Shown in pieces: positions 41,610 to 50,440 of a stretch of 64,000 nucleotides of DNA. Origin of the DNA: Arthrobacter saudimassiliensis (lineage in GTDB: Bacteria; Actinomycetota; Actinomycetes; Actinomycetales; Micrococcaceae); assembly GCA_900016675.1 (NCBI GenBank), contig LN483072.1, forward strand, positions 124,001 to 188,000. The letters are read 5' to 3'. The notes under the pieces are model-generated. The model was not told where the DNA came from. It made no database searches and saw only the letters and a list, made by a program, of their open reading frames with translations. The translations under genes were made by a program, and so were the position numbers. Position 1 is the first letter of the stretch. Each line of letters opens with the position of its first letter.

Positions 41610-42827
41610 TCAAGTCCGACTGTTTCCGCTGTCCGGGCGGGAACGGGTGGCGGCCAGCGCGGCGCCGGCGAGCAGAGCCGCGCAGGTCATCACGATGCCG
41701 AGCGGCACGGCGCTGGTTTCACCGGCCAGCCCGGTCAGCGGAGAGACCAGGGCGCCCATGAAGAACTGTCCGCCGCCGAGCACCGCGGAGCCGCTGCCGC
41801 TGGTGTGCCGCACTTCGTCCAGCGCCAGAGCGGTGGTGTTGCCCATGATGAAGCCGATGACGGCGACCGCGCAGAAGATGGCCACGGCCAGCAGCAGCGG
41901 AGGTGCGGGCGAGAGCGCCAGGGCCAGGACGGTCGCGGAGGCTGCCAGCAGCACGGGGACGGCCACGGCGACGGTCCGCCGCGGCGGGATCCTGCGCGCG
42001 AGGCGGGAGGAGATGTAGCCGGTGGCCACCAGGCCGAGGGCGTTGAGCCCGAAGGCGAAGCCGTACTGCGCGGCGGTGAAGCCGATCAGGTTCTGGTAGA
42101 TGAACGACGACGCCGAGATGTAGCTCATCAGCACGCCGAAGGTGGAGGCGAACAGGAGGGCGTAGCCGAGGAAGCGGCGGCTGCGCAGCACCTCTCGCAG
42201 GCCTGCGAACGGGGAGCCCTGGCTGCGCTGCTCCGGCGGCCGGGTCTCTCCGAGCACGAAGACGACGCAGGCGAACATGACCAGGGCCAGCCCGGCCAGC
42301 ACCCACAGGACGCCGTGCCAGCCCACAGTGGTGGCGAGCAGGCCGCCGGCGGTCGGCGCGACCACCGGCGCCACGCCGCCGATGGTCATGAGCAGGCTGA
42401 AAGTGCGGGCGGCCTGCGGCCCGTGGGTCAGATCCGAGATGGCCGCCCGGGCGATCACGACGCCGGCGGAGGAGCACAGCCCCTGCACCAGCCTCGCTCC
42501 GATCAGTACCGCCAGGTTGGGGGCCAGGGCGGCGGCCACCGAAGCGGCGACAAAGCCGGCCGAGCCGATCAGCAGCGGCCGGTACCGGCCGTACTTGTCC
42601 GACAGCGGTCCGAAGAGCAGCTGCCCGGCCGCCATACCGAGCAGGAACGCAGTCAGGGTCAGCTGCACTCCGGTGGCACCTGCGGAAAAGTCGCGGCCGA
42701 TCTCCGGAAACGAGGGAAGGTAGAGGTCGGAGGCGAAGGGTCCGGTGGCTGAAAGCAGCGCGAGGGCCAGGAACAGGCCGGGCGTCAGTGCGGTGACCGC
42801 GCGCCGGCCAAAGGACAGTGCAGGCAT
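41610..42827 (-). CDS. Bcr/CflA-family multidrug MFS exporter
   Basis: 405 residues with 12 helices. GPFASDLYLPSFPEI in helix 1, GPLSDKYGRYRPLLIG after helix 2 and LVQGLCSSAGVVIARAAISDL in helix 4 are Bcr/CflA signatures. The family exports drugs such as chloramphenicol or bicyclomycin by proton antiport; the substrate here is unknown. ATG 42827 begins MPALSFGRR, and longer frames upstream look non-coding. Confidence 0.88.
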   Translation of the reverse strand: MPALSFGRRAVTALTPGLFLALALLSATGPFASDLYLPSFPEIGRDFSAGATGVQLTLTAFLLGMAAGQLLFGPLSDKYGRYRPLLIGSAGFVAASVAAALAPNLAVLIGARLVQGLCSSAGVVIARAAISDLTHGPQAARTFSLLMTIGGVAPVVAPTAGGLLATTVGWHGVLWVLAGLALVMFACVVFVLGETRPPEQRSQGSPFAGLREVLRSRRFLGYALLFASTFGVLMSYISASSFIYQNLIGFTAAQYGFAFGLNALGLVATGYISSRLARRIPPRRTVAVAVPVLLAASATVLALALSPAPPLLLAVAIFCAVAVIGFIMGNTTALALDEVRHTSGSGSAVLGGGQFFMGALVSPLTGLAGETSAVPLGIVMTCAALLAGAALAATRSRPDSGNSRT

Positions 42828-43146
42828 GGCTCTGATCCTATGCGCGGCCGGGCCACGGCTTAGGTTCGTGACGGACCGGCCGGCGGGCTCGACGGCGGTC
42901 GGCGGGCGCGACGGTGCCGCGGGGCACATCCGCGACGGCGTCGGGGGCACGCGCCGTCGCACACGGCGTCGTGCACCCTCACGCACGGCGTCGCGCTCCT
43001 ACCCGAGGTCCCTGTTCGGTTCTGAAGGCGCCTGCAGCACCGCCCGCTCTGGCCCAAGCGGGCGGCTGCGGCGCAGACTTTTGGGAACCGGTTTTGGGCG
43101 TCTGTAACCGCCGGCGCGGGAGCGCCCGTCACCCCTGAGGAGACAC
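42828..43146. other. Gene-free divergent gap with CACGGCGTCG repeats
   Basis: A 319-base gap between the Bcr/CflA and universal stress protein genes. No gene found. Around 42945-43000 the decamer CACGGCGTCG and close variants recur four or five times, partly as inverted copies; the rest holds the two promoters. Confidence 0.45.
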
Positions 43147-43710
43147 GTGAAGACAGCACAGCCAGACAGCACCGGCCCACGGAGCGTTCCCGTTTCCGCC
43201 GGTCAGCACGCCTCGGCGGCCTCGGCGTCGGACCAGGCCGCACCGGACCCGGCGGAGCAGCCGTCCGAGGCCGGACAGCTGCCCGAAATCGTGGTGGGGG
43301 TCGACGGCTCCAAGCTGTCCATCATCGCGCTGCGCACCGCCCGACGGCTGGCTGGAAAGCTGGGATGCACCGTCCATGCGCTGACGGTCGTGGAGCATCC
43401 CGTGGCGATGGCCGTGCCGGTGGCCGCGTCGGAGCTTTCTCCCGGCGCCGAAGCTGTCGGCCTGCTGGAGGAGTGCGTTGAACAGGTCTACGGTGAGCCG
43501 GACCCGCAGGGCGTGCGCAAGACCGTGGTCGGCGGACAAGCTGCAAGAGTGCTGGTGGAGGCGTCCGACCAGGCCGAGATGCTGGTAGTGGGCAACAAGG
43601 GGCGCAGCGGAATCAGCGATCTGCTGCTCGGCTCGGTCAGCACCGCGGCGGCGTCCCACGCCCGCTGCCCGGTGCTGATTGTGCACGGGCGGCGCCGGGT
43701 CAGGCACTGA
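43147..43710 (+). CDS. Universal stress protein (UspA domain)
   Basis: 187 residues. An Ala/Ser/Pro-rich start of about 45 residues precedes one Usp domain: EIVVGVDGSKLSIIALRTARRLA at its head, AEMLVVGNKGRSGISDLLLGSVSTAAASHARCPVLIV with the ATP-binding G-x2-G-x9-G-S motif at its end. Members bind ATP and support survival in stasis or stress. GTG 43147 follows GAGGAGACAC. Confidence 0.88.
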   Translation: MKTAQPDSTGPRSVPVSAGQHASAASASDQAAPDPAEQPSEAGQLPEIVVGVDGSKLSIIALRTARRLAGKLGCTVHALTVVEHPVAMAVPVAASELSPGAEAVGLLEECVEQVYGEPDPQGVRKTVVGGQAARVLVEASDQAEMLVVGNKGRSGISDLLLGSVSTAAASHARCPVLIVHGRRRVRH

Positions 43711-43914
43711 CCCGGGCAGCCGAGGGCGAATCCGGCAGCTGTGTGCCGTCGGCGGCCGCGGTCAAATATTCGCCGGCCGACCGACATTGTCGCCCGGCCC
43801 GCCCCAGCCGGCCGTCGCGGCCAAAGCACGCCGTCGTCGTCACCAGCGAGCCAACGCGGGTCAACGCACACCGATCCACCCCGCCGTCGCGGCTGCCACG
43901 GGAGGCACCAGCCT

Positions 43915-44014
43915 CGCACCCGCCGTCGTCCCAGCCCACCAGGGCGCGCCGCCTCACAGCGCCACGCACCCGCCGTCGTCCCAGCCCACCAGGGCGCGGC
44001 GCCCCGCAGCGCCG
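43915..44014. repeat. Two tandem 50-bp repeats
   Basis: Two copies (from 43915 and 43965) of a unit beginning CGCACCCGCCGTCGTCCCAG; the first 34 bases are identical and the rest is diverged. They lie in the 314-base gap (43711-44024) between converging genes, where no gene was found. Confidence 0.7.
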
Positions 44015-44024
44015 CGGCCCGGCC

Positions 44025-45548
44025 CTAGCTGCGGGCGCGGCGGAGCAGGACGGCGCTGAGTACCGCGGCGAACAGCATCACCGCGACGCCGATCGCCGAG
44101 GTGACGACGACGCCGGAGTCGAACGCCGCCTTGGCCGTCTCGAGCAGGGGTGCGGCGACGTCGGCCGGCAGGTTCTGGGCGGTTTCGACGGCGCCGCCGA
44201 GGGTTTCGCCGGCGGCGGCCTGCTGCTCGGGGCTGAGCGATTCGGGCAGCATCACGCCGGAGCGGTAGGACGCCGTGAGGATGGTGCCGAGGATGGCGGT
44301 GCCGAGCACGCTGCCCACCTCATATGCCGTCTCGCTGATGGCCGACGCCGCGCCGGCCTTGGCTGCCGGAACGCTGGCGAGCACCAGGTCGTTCGAGATC
44401 GTTTCCGCCGCGCCGACGCCCACACCGAGCAGCATGAACGCCACCGCGAGGCCGAGCAGGGATTCCTGTCCGGTGAGCATCACCAGCGTGTATGCAGCGG
44501 CGTTGAACAGCAGGCCGCCGACGACGGCGTACACCGGCCGGACCCGGCGCACCAGACGCACCACTGCCAGGCCGGCGACGATGGTCACCAGCAGGCCGGG
44601 CAGCATGAAGACGCCGGCTTCCTGCGGGCTCATCCCGAGCACCAGCTGAAGGTGCTGGGAGAGGAAGTAGATGAAGCCGACCATGGCGAACAGGCTGAGC
44701 AGGTTGGCCGTGATGGAGCCGGTGAACACCGGGTTGCGGAACAGCCGCACGTCAAGCATCGGGTAGCGGCGGGCCAGCTGGCGGCGGGCGAAGAGGAACC
44801 CGAAGACGATGCCGACGGCGATCGGCAGCAGCGATTCGAGGCCCAGTCCGTAGCTGGAGAAGTTCTTGATGCCGAGCACCACCGGGAACATGGCGGCCAT
44901 GATCAGCCCGATGCTGAGCACATCGACCGGGCCGGGCTCGGGGTCACGGCTTTCGGGCAGCAGGAGCATGCCGAAGGCCAGCAGCGGCACCAGCAGCGGA
45001 ATGGCCAGCAGCAGCACGGAGCCCCACCAGAAGTGTTCGAGCAGCACGCCGCCCACGATCGGGCCCAGGGCGGCACCGGCGGAGAAGCCGGCCGCCCAGA
45101 TGGCGATCGCGATGCGGCGCTGGGAGGGATCCACGAACATGTTGCGGATCAGCGACAGAGTCGCCGGCATCAGCATCGCGCCGAAGAAGCCGAGCAGGGC
45201 TCGGGCACCGACCAGCACCTCAGCCGTGGGCGAGAAGGCGGCCGCCACGGACACCAGTCCGAAGCCCGCGCTGCCGATCATGAGGATCCGGCGTCGTCCG
45301 ATCCGGTCGCCCAGCGCGCCCATGGGAATCAGGAGACCGGCAAGGATCAGCGGATAGATGTCGATGATCCACAGCAGCTGCGTACCCGTGGGGGTGAGGG
45401 CCTGGGAGATGGCGGGCACCGCAAAGCTGAGCACCGTGTTGTCCACCGAAACCAACAGCACCGCCAGCATAAGCACCGCCAGGCCAAGCCATTCACGCTT
45501 GCCGGCGGACTGCTGCTGCAGCCGGGGAGCTTCCTGCACCGCGAGCAC
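44025..45548 (-). CDS. MFS drug exporter, 14-helix DHA2 (EmrB/QacA) type
   Basis: 507 residues. VLLVSVDNTVLSFAVPAIS in helix 1, GALGDRIGRRRILMIG after helix 2 and GARALLGFFGAMLMPATLSLIRN in helix 4 with later helices of the 14-TM DHA2 class. A proton-driven exporter of cationic or lipophilic compounds. The start is uncertain: GTG 45548 follows GGAGGA closely, while an ATG at 45623 would add a polar stretch. Divergent from a TetR gene with a 22-bp palindrome between, which should control it. Confidence 0.88.
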   Translation of the reverse strand: MLAVQEAPRLQQQSAGKREWLGLAVLMLAVLLVSVDNTVLSFAVPAISQALTPTGTQLLWIIDIYPLILAGLLIPMGALGDRIGRRRILMIGSAGFGLVSVAAAFSPTAEVLVGARALLGFFGAMLMPATLSLIRNMFVDPSQRRIAIAIWAAGFSAGAALGPIVGGVLLEHFWWGSVLLLAIPLLVPLLAFGMLLLPESRDPEPGPVDVLSIGLIMAAMFPVVLGIKNFSSYGLGLESLLPIAVGIVFGFLFARRQLARRYPMLDVRLFRNPVFTGSITANLLSLFAMVGFIYFLSQHLQLVLGMSPQEAGVFMLPGLLVTIVAGLAVVRLVRRVRPVYAVVGGLLFNAAAYTLVMLTGQESLLGLAVAFMLLGVGVGAAETISNDLVLASVPAAKAGAASAISETAYEVGSVLGTAILGTILTASYRSGVMLPESLSPEQQAAAGETLGGAVETAQNLPADVAAPLLETAKAAFDSGVVVTSAIGVAVMLFAAVLSAVLLRRARS

Positions 45549-45658
45549 GAGTCCTCCATTCCTCACGTCTGTGATGTCTTCCGGGCACACCTGTTGGCGT
45601 GCCTCCAAGGGGAAAGTCAGCATCGGTTTTTGGGCGCTCTCGTGGGGCCGAACCGTTA

Positions 45659-45680
45659 CTGTACCGTCTAGACTGTACAG
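45659..45680. promoter_or_regulatory. TetR operator in the DHA2 exporter / TetR divergent gap
   Basis: A 22-bp palindrome with a single mismatch pair: CTGTAC and GTACAG flank GTCTAGAC. It lies 25 bases before the TetR start and about 110 before the exporter start, a standard place for autoregulated divergent control. Confidence 0.7.
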
Positions 45681-45704
45681 CATCGATGGCGTACCTTAAA
45701 TTCC

Positions 45705-46274
45705 ATGACCTCGCCCACACCTGCCCGGGAGCGGATTCTCGCTGCCTACGAGGACCTGCTGATCAATGAAGGCCCCCGGGGAGCGACCCTCGACGCCGTC
45801 ACCGCGCTGGCGGAAGTCTCCAAGGGCGGACTGCTGTACCACTTCAAGAACAAGGAAGCCCTGGCTGCGGGGCTGATTGCCAAGCTCCGCGAGCTCGCCG
45901 ACCTGGACCTGCAGAAAATGGCGGCCGACGCCGACGGGCCGTCCCGCTATCTGGTGCGCGAGTCGGTCTATGTGGGCAGCGAGCTGGACCGCGCACTGAT
46001 CGGAGTCGTGCGTCTGGCGCAGGCCAACGATCCGGCGGCCTCGGACCTGCTGCGCAGCATCCACCGCAGCTGGTACGACCTGGTGCACCAGGAGGTCGGC
46101 GATCCGGTCATTGCCCGCGCCATTGTGCTCCTTGGCGACGGGCTCTACTACAACGAGGGCCTGCCCGGCGGATGGCCGCAGGACAAGGACCGGTCCTCGG
46201 AGGCATCCGTGCAGCAGCTGCTGCAGGTCGTGGACCTGCTGAAGGCGCAGGCTGCTGCTGCCGCCAAGGGGTGA
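45705..46274 (+). CDS. TetR/AcrR-family repressor of the divergent DHA2 exporter
   Basis: 189 residues. HTH: RERILAAYEDLLINEGPRGATLDAVTALAEVSKGGLLYHFKNKEAL, a clear TetR N-terminus. The C-terminal helical domain (about 75-185) resembles the repressors that sense the exporter's substrates. Start ATG 45705. Its likely operator is the palindrome at 45659-45680. Confidence 0.9.
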   Translation: MTSPTPARERILAAYEDLLINEGPRGATLDAVTALAEVSKGGLLYHFKNKEALAAGLIAKLRELADLDLQKMAADADGPSRYLVRESVYVGSELDRALIGVVRLAQANDPAASDLLRSIHRSWYDLVHQEVGDPVIARAIVLLGDGLYYNEGLPGGWPQDKDRSSEASVQQLLQVVDLLKAQAAAAAKG

Positions 46275-46328
46275 ACCCCCGTCGGTGAGTCGGTGGGTCA
46301 GTGAGTCGGTGAGCTCGGCAGATCCAGC

Positions 46329-46476
46329 CACTGGGGATCATTAGGCCGGCCATTGGGGGGATGATGAGGCCCGGCCACGGGGATGATGACGCCCGACCGG
46401 GAGATGACGGGGCCCGGCCACGGGGGATGATGGCGCCCGGCCACGGGGGATGATGGCGCCCGGCCACGGAGAATGT
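46329..46476. repeat. Tandem array of ~23-bp units
   Basis: About six units, core GGGGGATGATGGCGCCCGG plus CCAC; the last two are identical, and the earlier ones carry indels and substitutions. Upstream (46281-46315) a shorter GAGTCGGTG repeat is also seen. The gap 46275-46573 holds no gene. Confidence 0.75.
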
Positions 46477-46573
46477 AGTCAGCCCCTGGGGATGGCGGGA
46501 CCCGCCCCGGGGATCCCGCCCCTGCCCGCGTCGCAGCAGCAGCCGGACAGTGACTTCTGCCACAGTAGAGCGC

Positions 46574-47041
46574 ATGGATATCAGCACAGCAGACCTGTAT
46601 GACGAGAAGGGTGAGGCTCTGGCCTCGGTGTCGCTCCAGTTCCAGGACCTCGGCGGTCGAACCCGTTTTTCGGGCCCGATCCGCACCATCCGCTGCCTGG
46701 AGGACAACGGGCTGGTGAAGTCCACCCTGAACTCTCCCGGCGAGGGGGCTGTTCTTGTGGTCGACGGAGCCGGGTCGATGAACACGGCTTTGATGGGCGA
46801 CATGATCGGCGAGGCTGCAGTCGCCAACGGATGGGCCGGCGTCGTCATTCACGGGCCGATCCGCGACCGCGCCGCGCTGGCGAAGCTGCCCATGGGGGTC
46901 AAGGCGCTGGGGTCCAACCCGCGCAAGAGCGCCAAGGAGTCAGTGGGCGAGGTCGACGTACCGGTGGAGTTCGGCGGTGTCGTCTTCCGGCCCGGAGCGA
47001 AGCTGTGGGCGGACGAGGACGGGATTCTGGTCGAGCGCTGA
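46574..47041 (+). CDS. rraA: RraA-family protein (ribonuclease E inhibitor / aldolase fold)
   Basis: 155 residues, usual length for RraA. ISTADLYDEKGEALASVSLQFQDLGG at the start is the RraA opening, and GVVIHGPIRDRAALAKLPMGVKALG contains the Arg-Asp pair shared with the 4-hydroxy-4-methyl-2-oxoglutarate aldolase family. It may modulate RNase E or be an aldolase-type enzyme. This is the second RraA-type domain in the window; the first is fused in the gene at 13945. Confidence 0.88.
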   Translation: MDISTADLYDEKGEALASVSLQFQDLGGRTRFSGPIRTIRCLEDNGLVKSTLNSPGEGAVLVVDGAGSMNTALMGDMIGEAAVANGWAGVVIHGPIRDRAALAKLPMGVKALGSNPRKSAKESVGEVDVPVEFGGVVFRPGAKLWADEDGILVER

Positions 47042-47068
47042 TTCAGCGCTCAGCGCTGTCCGACGCTG

Positions 47069-47190
47069 CCGCCCCAACCCTGCTCAGCTCGGCCCTGCTC
47101 TGCCCAGCCCAGCCCCGCCCGGCCCCAACCCTGCTCAGCTCGGTCCTGCCGACACTGCTCAGCTCGGCTCTCACCGCACGTTGTCCCCGA
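47069..47190. repeat. Short direct repeats with CTGCTCAGCTCGG
   Basis: Three copies of CTGCTCAGCTCGG within about 90 bases, joined by CAGCCC(C)-type runs, between rraA and the hydrolase gene. Similar CAGCCCAGCC runs recur near 50.2 kb. Confidence 0.6.
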
Positions 47191-47259
47191 CCCTGCCCGA
47201 CGCTGTTCTGAGAGGGTGGAGAGTGGAACCATCGTCTCTTCGACCTCAAGGAGGCCCCT

Positions 47260-47853
47260 ATGGCCAATGCGCTGCTGTTTCATCATGCTCTGGGCCTCAC
47301 GCCAGGAGTGGACGCGTTCGCCGACGTGCTGCGGGATGCCGGCCATCTGGTGACCGTTCCGGATCTCTATGACGGCCGGACTTTTTCCACCCTCGAGGCG
47401 GGCATCGATTATGCCCAGGACATCGGGTTCGATGTGCTCGAATCGCTGGGGGTGCGGTTGGCGGAGCAACTGCCTGCGGAGCTGGTCTATATCGGCTTTT
47501 CGCTCGGCGTGATGCCGGCGCAGCGCCTGGCACAGACCCGGGCCGGCGCCCGCGGTGCCGTTTTGGTCAGCTCCTGCCTGCCGCCGGGCGCCTATGCCGA
47601 CACGTGGCCTGCTGCCGTTCCGCTGCAGGTCCATGCCATGGCCGAGGACCCGGTGTTCGTCGACGAGGGCGATCTCGACGCCGCCCGAAACCTGGTGGAG
47701 ACGGCACAGGAGGGAGAACTGGTCCTGTATCCGGGCAGCGGGCACTTCTTCGCGGACATCAGTTCACCCGATTACGACGCCGACGCCGCGCACGCCCTGA
47801 CTGCGCGGGTCCTGGATCTGCTTGCGCGGGCGGACGATCGGCCTGACCGTTAG
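47260..47853 (+). CDS. Dienelactone hydrolase-family protein
   Basis: 197 residues of the alpha/beta hydrolase class: LLFHHALGLTPGVDAFADVLRDAGHLVTVPDLYDG at the start, nucleophile region YIGFSLGVMPAQRLAQ with Ser in G-F-S-L-G (classical dienelactone hydrolases have Cys), and a late YPGSGHFFADISSPDYD with the His. Substrate unknown. AAGGAGGCCCCT precedes the ATG. Confidence 0.88.
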   Translation: MANALLFHHALGLTPGVDAFADVLRDAGHLVTVPDLYDGRTFSTLEAGIDYAQDIGFDVLESLGVRLAEQLPAELVYIGFSLGVMPAQRLAQTRAGARGAVLVSSCLPPGAYADTWPAAVPLQVHAMAEDPVFVDEGDLDAARNLVETAQEGELVLYPGSGHFFADISSPDYDADAAHALTARVLDLLARADDRPDR

Positions 47854-47891
47854 CCGCCGGCCTGTTGGGGCGAGCATCAGTTCGTCCGGAG

Positions 47892-47998
47892 CCGGACGGA
47901 GGTCGTACACCCGGTCCTCCCGGGGTTTCAGCCCGCGCCAAAACCGGACGGAGGTCGTACACCCGGTCCTCCCGGGGTTTCAGCCCGCGCCGAAACCG
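47892..47998. repeat. Two tandem 52-bp repeats
   Basis: Two nearly identical copies (47892-47943 and 47944-47995) beginning CCGGACGGAGGTCGTACACC, plus the first bases of a third. Just after, a perfect 10-bp inverted repeat (CCGCCAATCG at 48015-48024, CGATTGGCGG at 48036-48045) follows. The 347-base gap 47854-48200 holds no gene. Confidence 0.75.
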
Positions 47999-48157
47999 GG
48001 TGCCACCGTTCCAGCCGCCAATCGCCTAAGACAGTCGATTGGCGGAAGAGTGCGACCGGACCGCTTGAGACCAAGACCGCACCACCCAGGCGCCGTTGAC
48101 ACTGAACCTTTGCCTTCGTGGAGCCATAGCGGGACGGAGCTTCCCAAGAGGCGTGGC

Positions 48158-48200
48158 TCCGATGCAGACTCGGATCACCTCCGATGCAGACCCGGATCAC
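48158..48200. repeat. Two tandem ~22-bp repeats next to the DUF222 gene end
   Basis: TCCGATGCAGACTCGGATCACC followed at once by a copy with one changed base, ending at the stop codon of the leftward DUF222/HNH gene. Confidence 0.65.
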
Positions 48201-49628
48201 TTAGAAGGGCGGCGGGATGTCCTCGTTCCCGGAGCCGCTTGGCAGAGCAGTGGACTCTCGCCCTGATTCCATTGTGGGAGGTGGCTTCAGCTTGAGCTGA
48301 GGTTCGCTGCCGTATCGGCGGGCCAGAGGAGAGAGCCACTCCACATCGCCGGGCTGATTCTGCCGGGCCTTCCAGAAACCCTGGCTTTTCATCCGGTGAT
48401 GCTTCGGGCAGAGGTACTCGAGGTTGCCGTGTTCGGTCGCACCGCCGTGTGACCACGGGACCGTATGGTCGATCTCCATGCCCGCCCGAACGGCGTTGAC
48501 GCTGCAGCCCGGAAAGCGACAGGTTCCGTCGCGAGCCTGCAGCCACCGGGCCAGCCCGGCTGGAACCTTGCGGCGCCGTCCTACGGCCAGGATCTCTCCC
48601 GTCGCGGAATCCTGCACCAAACCCGTCCAGTGCTTGACGGTTCGGATAAGACGTCTGGCGGCGTCAGCGCTGATTGGTCCGTAGCCGTTGAGTTCAGCGG
48701 GCCGGTCGTCAGCGCCCAGAAGGGTCTCGGCGCTGATAATGACCATCAGTTCGGTACGCATTCCCGGCAGGTCTTCCGGGTTGTCAGTCCAGTCGGCTTT
48801 GTCGGCCCACTCCCCCGAGTCAGCTGCCCCGGTCGGAGCCGCACCGCCGCCAGCACCGCGGCCAGCCCCGACGGGTGCACCGTCGCCCACCGCCGTACCG
48901 CCACCCGCCGCACCCGCGCCACCACCCGCACACGCACCCGTAGCGACGCGTGCACCCTCCCCGCCAGCGCCGCCGGAAGGTTCCGCGGCAGGCCGGCGGC
49001 CCAAGACGGACGCAGCAAACAGGTCGGCCCGCAGCTGGTCCTGGGTTCGATGATCGCCCGCCCTTCGCCGCGCCCGTGCGGCCGTGGTCAAAGTGTTGAA
49101 CATGGCCTGGGCTTTCTCGGCGGCCAGAAGCGCAGTCAGCGACGCCATCCCGTCAGGGGCGGGCTCCAGCCACACGCGCCGCTTGGACAAGGCGTCCCCG
49201 TGCCGCTCCGGAACGGTCTCCGGGTATCGGCGCTCCCGCATAACCCTCGCCTTGCGGGCCAGCTGCGCTGCCGTCCGGTCCTTGACGGCATCCAGCACCT
49301 CGGCTTCGAAGCCCTTGGCGTCTTCAGCGGGCACGAAACGTATCTCATCGAGGACCACCCGCGCGTGGGAGTAGGTGATCCGGCCAGCCGACAACCGCGC
49401 CAAGGTGGCAGGCAGCTGGCGCACCAGCAGGCCGGACTCCGCCACCACCCGCTGCGCTGTCACGTGCGGCACCTGAAGCACCGAACCGACTTCCGCCGCC
49501 GCCAAATCGAACGCGCTGCTCGGACGGTCCTTCTCCGGAAGCCGCTCGACGTCGGCGGCACGCGCCATGAGCTCCTCCATGCGGGCCACCACGAGCGCCT
49601 GCTGGGCCTGCACCCAGGCGTTCAGCAC
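48201..49628 (-). CDS. DUF222 / HNH endonuclease (REP13E12-type), main frame
   Basis: 475 residues. A DUF222 domain (about 1-300) with TAQRVVAESGLLVRQLPATLARLSAGRITYSHARVVLDEI, interrupted by a Gly/Ala-rich stretch (about 215-265), precedes a C-terminal HNH nuclease: CRFPGC, MEIDHTVPWSHGG, NLEYLCPKHHRMKS. The family is abundant in mycobacteria and Arthrobacter and behaves like selfish or mobile DNA; its role is not settled. The frame continues upstream in register with 49635-49973, separated only by one TGA, so GTG 49628 is probably not the original start. Confidence 0.85.
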   Translation of the reverse strand: MLNAWVQAQQALVVARMEELMARAADVERLPEKDRPSSAFDLAAAEVGSVLQVPHVTAQRVVAESGLLVRQLPATLARLSAGRITYSHARVVLDEIRFVPAEDAKGFEAEVLDAVKDRTAAQLARKARVMRERRYPETVPERHGDALSKRRVWLEPAPDGMASLTALLAAEKAQAMFNTLTTAARARRRAGDHRTQDQLRADLFAASVLGRRPAAEPSGGAGGEGARVATGACAGGGAGAAGGGTAVGDGAPVGAGRGAGGGAAPTGAADSGEWADKADWTDNPEDLPGMRTELMVIISAETLLGADDRPAELNGYGPISADAARRLIRTVKHWTGLVQDSATGEILAVGRRRKVPAGLARWLQARDGTCRFPGCSVNAVRAGMEIDHTVPWSHGGATEHGNLEYLCPKHHRMKSQGFWKARQNQPGDVEWLSPLARRYGSEPQLKLKPPPTMESGRESTALPSGSGNEDIPPPF

Positions 49629-49634
49629 GTTCAG

Positions 49635-49973
49635 TCACTCCAGGGTCGCCACAGCTTCAGCGGAGTCCAGGCTCTCCGGTGCGTGCAGCGAAAGCTCTCC
49701 CGACAGGCCCTCCGGCGTGCCCGCGCCGTCGCCGCAGTCACTGCCGACCGCTCCTCGGACCGCACGAATGCCCCCGCTCGTGCCATCGGCCTCTCCGCCG
49801 GCATCCTCCGGCCAGGCCCGGAATACTGCAGAAACCGTGTCGGGGTTCAGGGCATCGGAAGCGGCCGGTTCGGGGCCGGAACCGACCGCGGGCGAAGCGT
49901 CTGCGGACAGGGCCGAGGCATCGAAAAGGACTGCCTGTTCCTTGTCCGTCCGGCCGCTTCCCCGCTTGGTCAT
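49635..49973 (-). pseudogene. N-terminal part of the DUF222 gene, cut by one in-frame TGA
   Basis: 112 residues from ATG 49973, in the same frame as the gene downstream. Its end, LDSAEAVATLE, joins across the TGA to LNVLNAWVQAQQALVVARM, which matches the normal DUF222 start (EAVA..LE-Arg-L..L.AW..AQQ). A CGA (Arg) to TGA change would explain the break. The first 95 residues are acidic and Ser/Gly-rich and look disordered. Either the gene is broken here or the downstream part restarts at GTG 49628, 4 bases past the stop. Confidence 0.65.
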
Positions 49974-50177
49974 GCCTTAAGTCTTCCAGTGGCCTCTGAC
50001 ACTTTCGGCCCGAAATGGAGGCCTGGGGATCTGCGCAATTACGGGACTTTTCGCGCCGTTTACTTGTGTTCCTGCCATCTGCCAGTTGCCTGGATCGGAC
50101 GCGGCCGCAGCACTTGAAGGCACGACGGCTCGGCTCCCGGCAGAGAAACACATGGCACTGAGGCCAGCGCACGAGGG

Positions 50178-50232
50178 CCCAACCCAGCCCAACTCAGCCC
50201 AGCCCAACCCAGCCCAGCCCAGCCCAGCCCAG
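50178..50232. repeat. CAGCCC / CAACCC pentamer-decamer array
   Basis: About 55 bases of near-perfect 5- and 10-base repeats (CCCAG and CCCAA mixed), a microsatellite prone to length change. Confidence 0.75.
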
Positions 50233-50440
50233 GAGCGATACGCCTCGCCGCCCGCGGCTCTACTTGCCGGCGCTGCAGCTGCAGGGCCGCCGCCCCAACA
50301 GAAGACGGCCAGTTCGCGCCGCAGAGGCCAGGCGAGGCTGCTGCCGCCATCCCTGCGGCACCGCTCATCTCCGGAGCGCCGTCGACTCCCCACACGCCGA
50401 AAACAGCAGAGCCGCAGCCCGCCCAAGGGCGGCACTGCGG

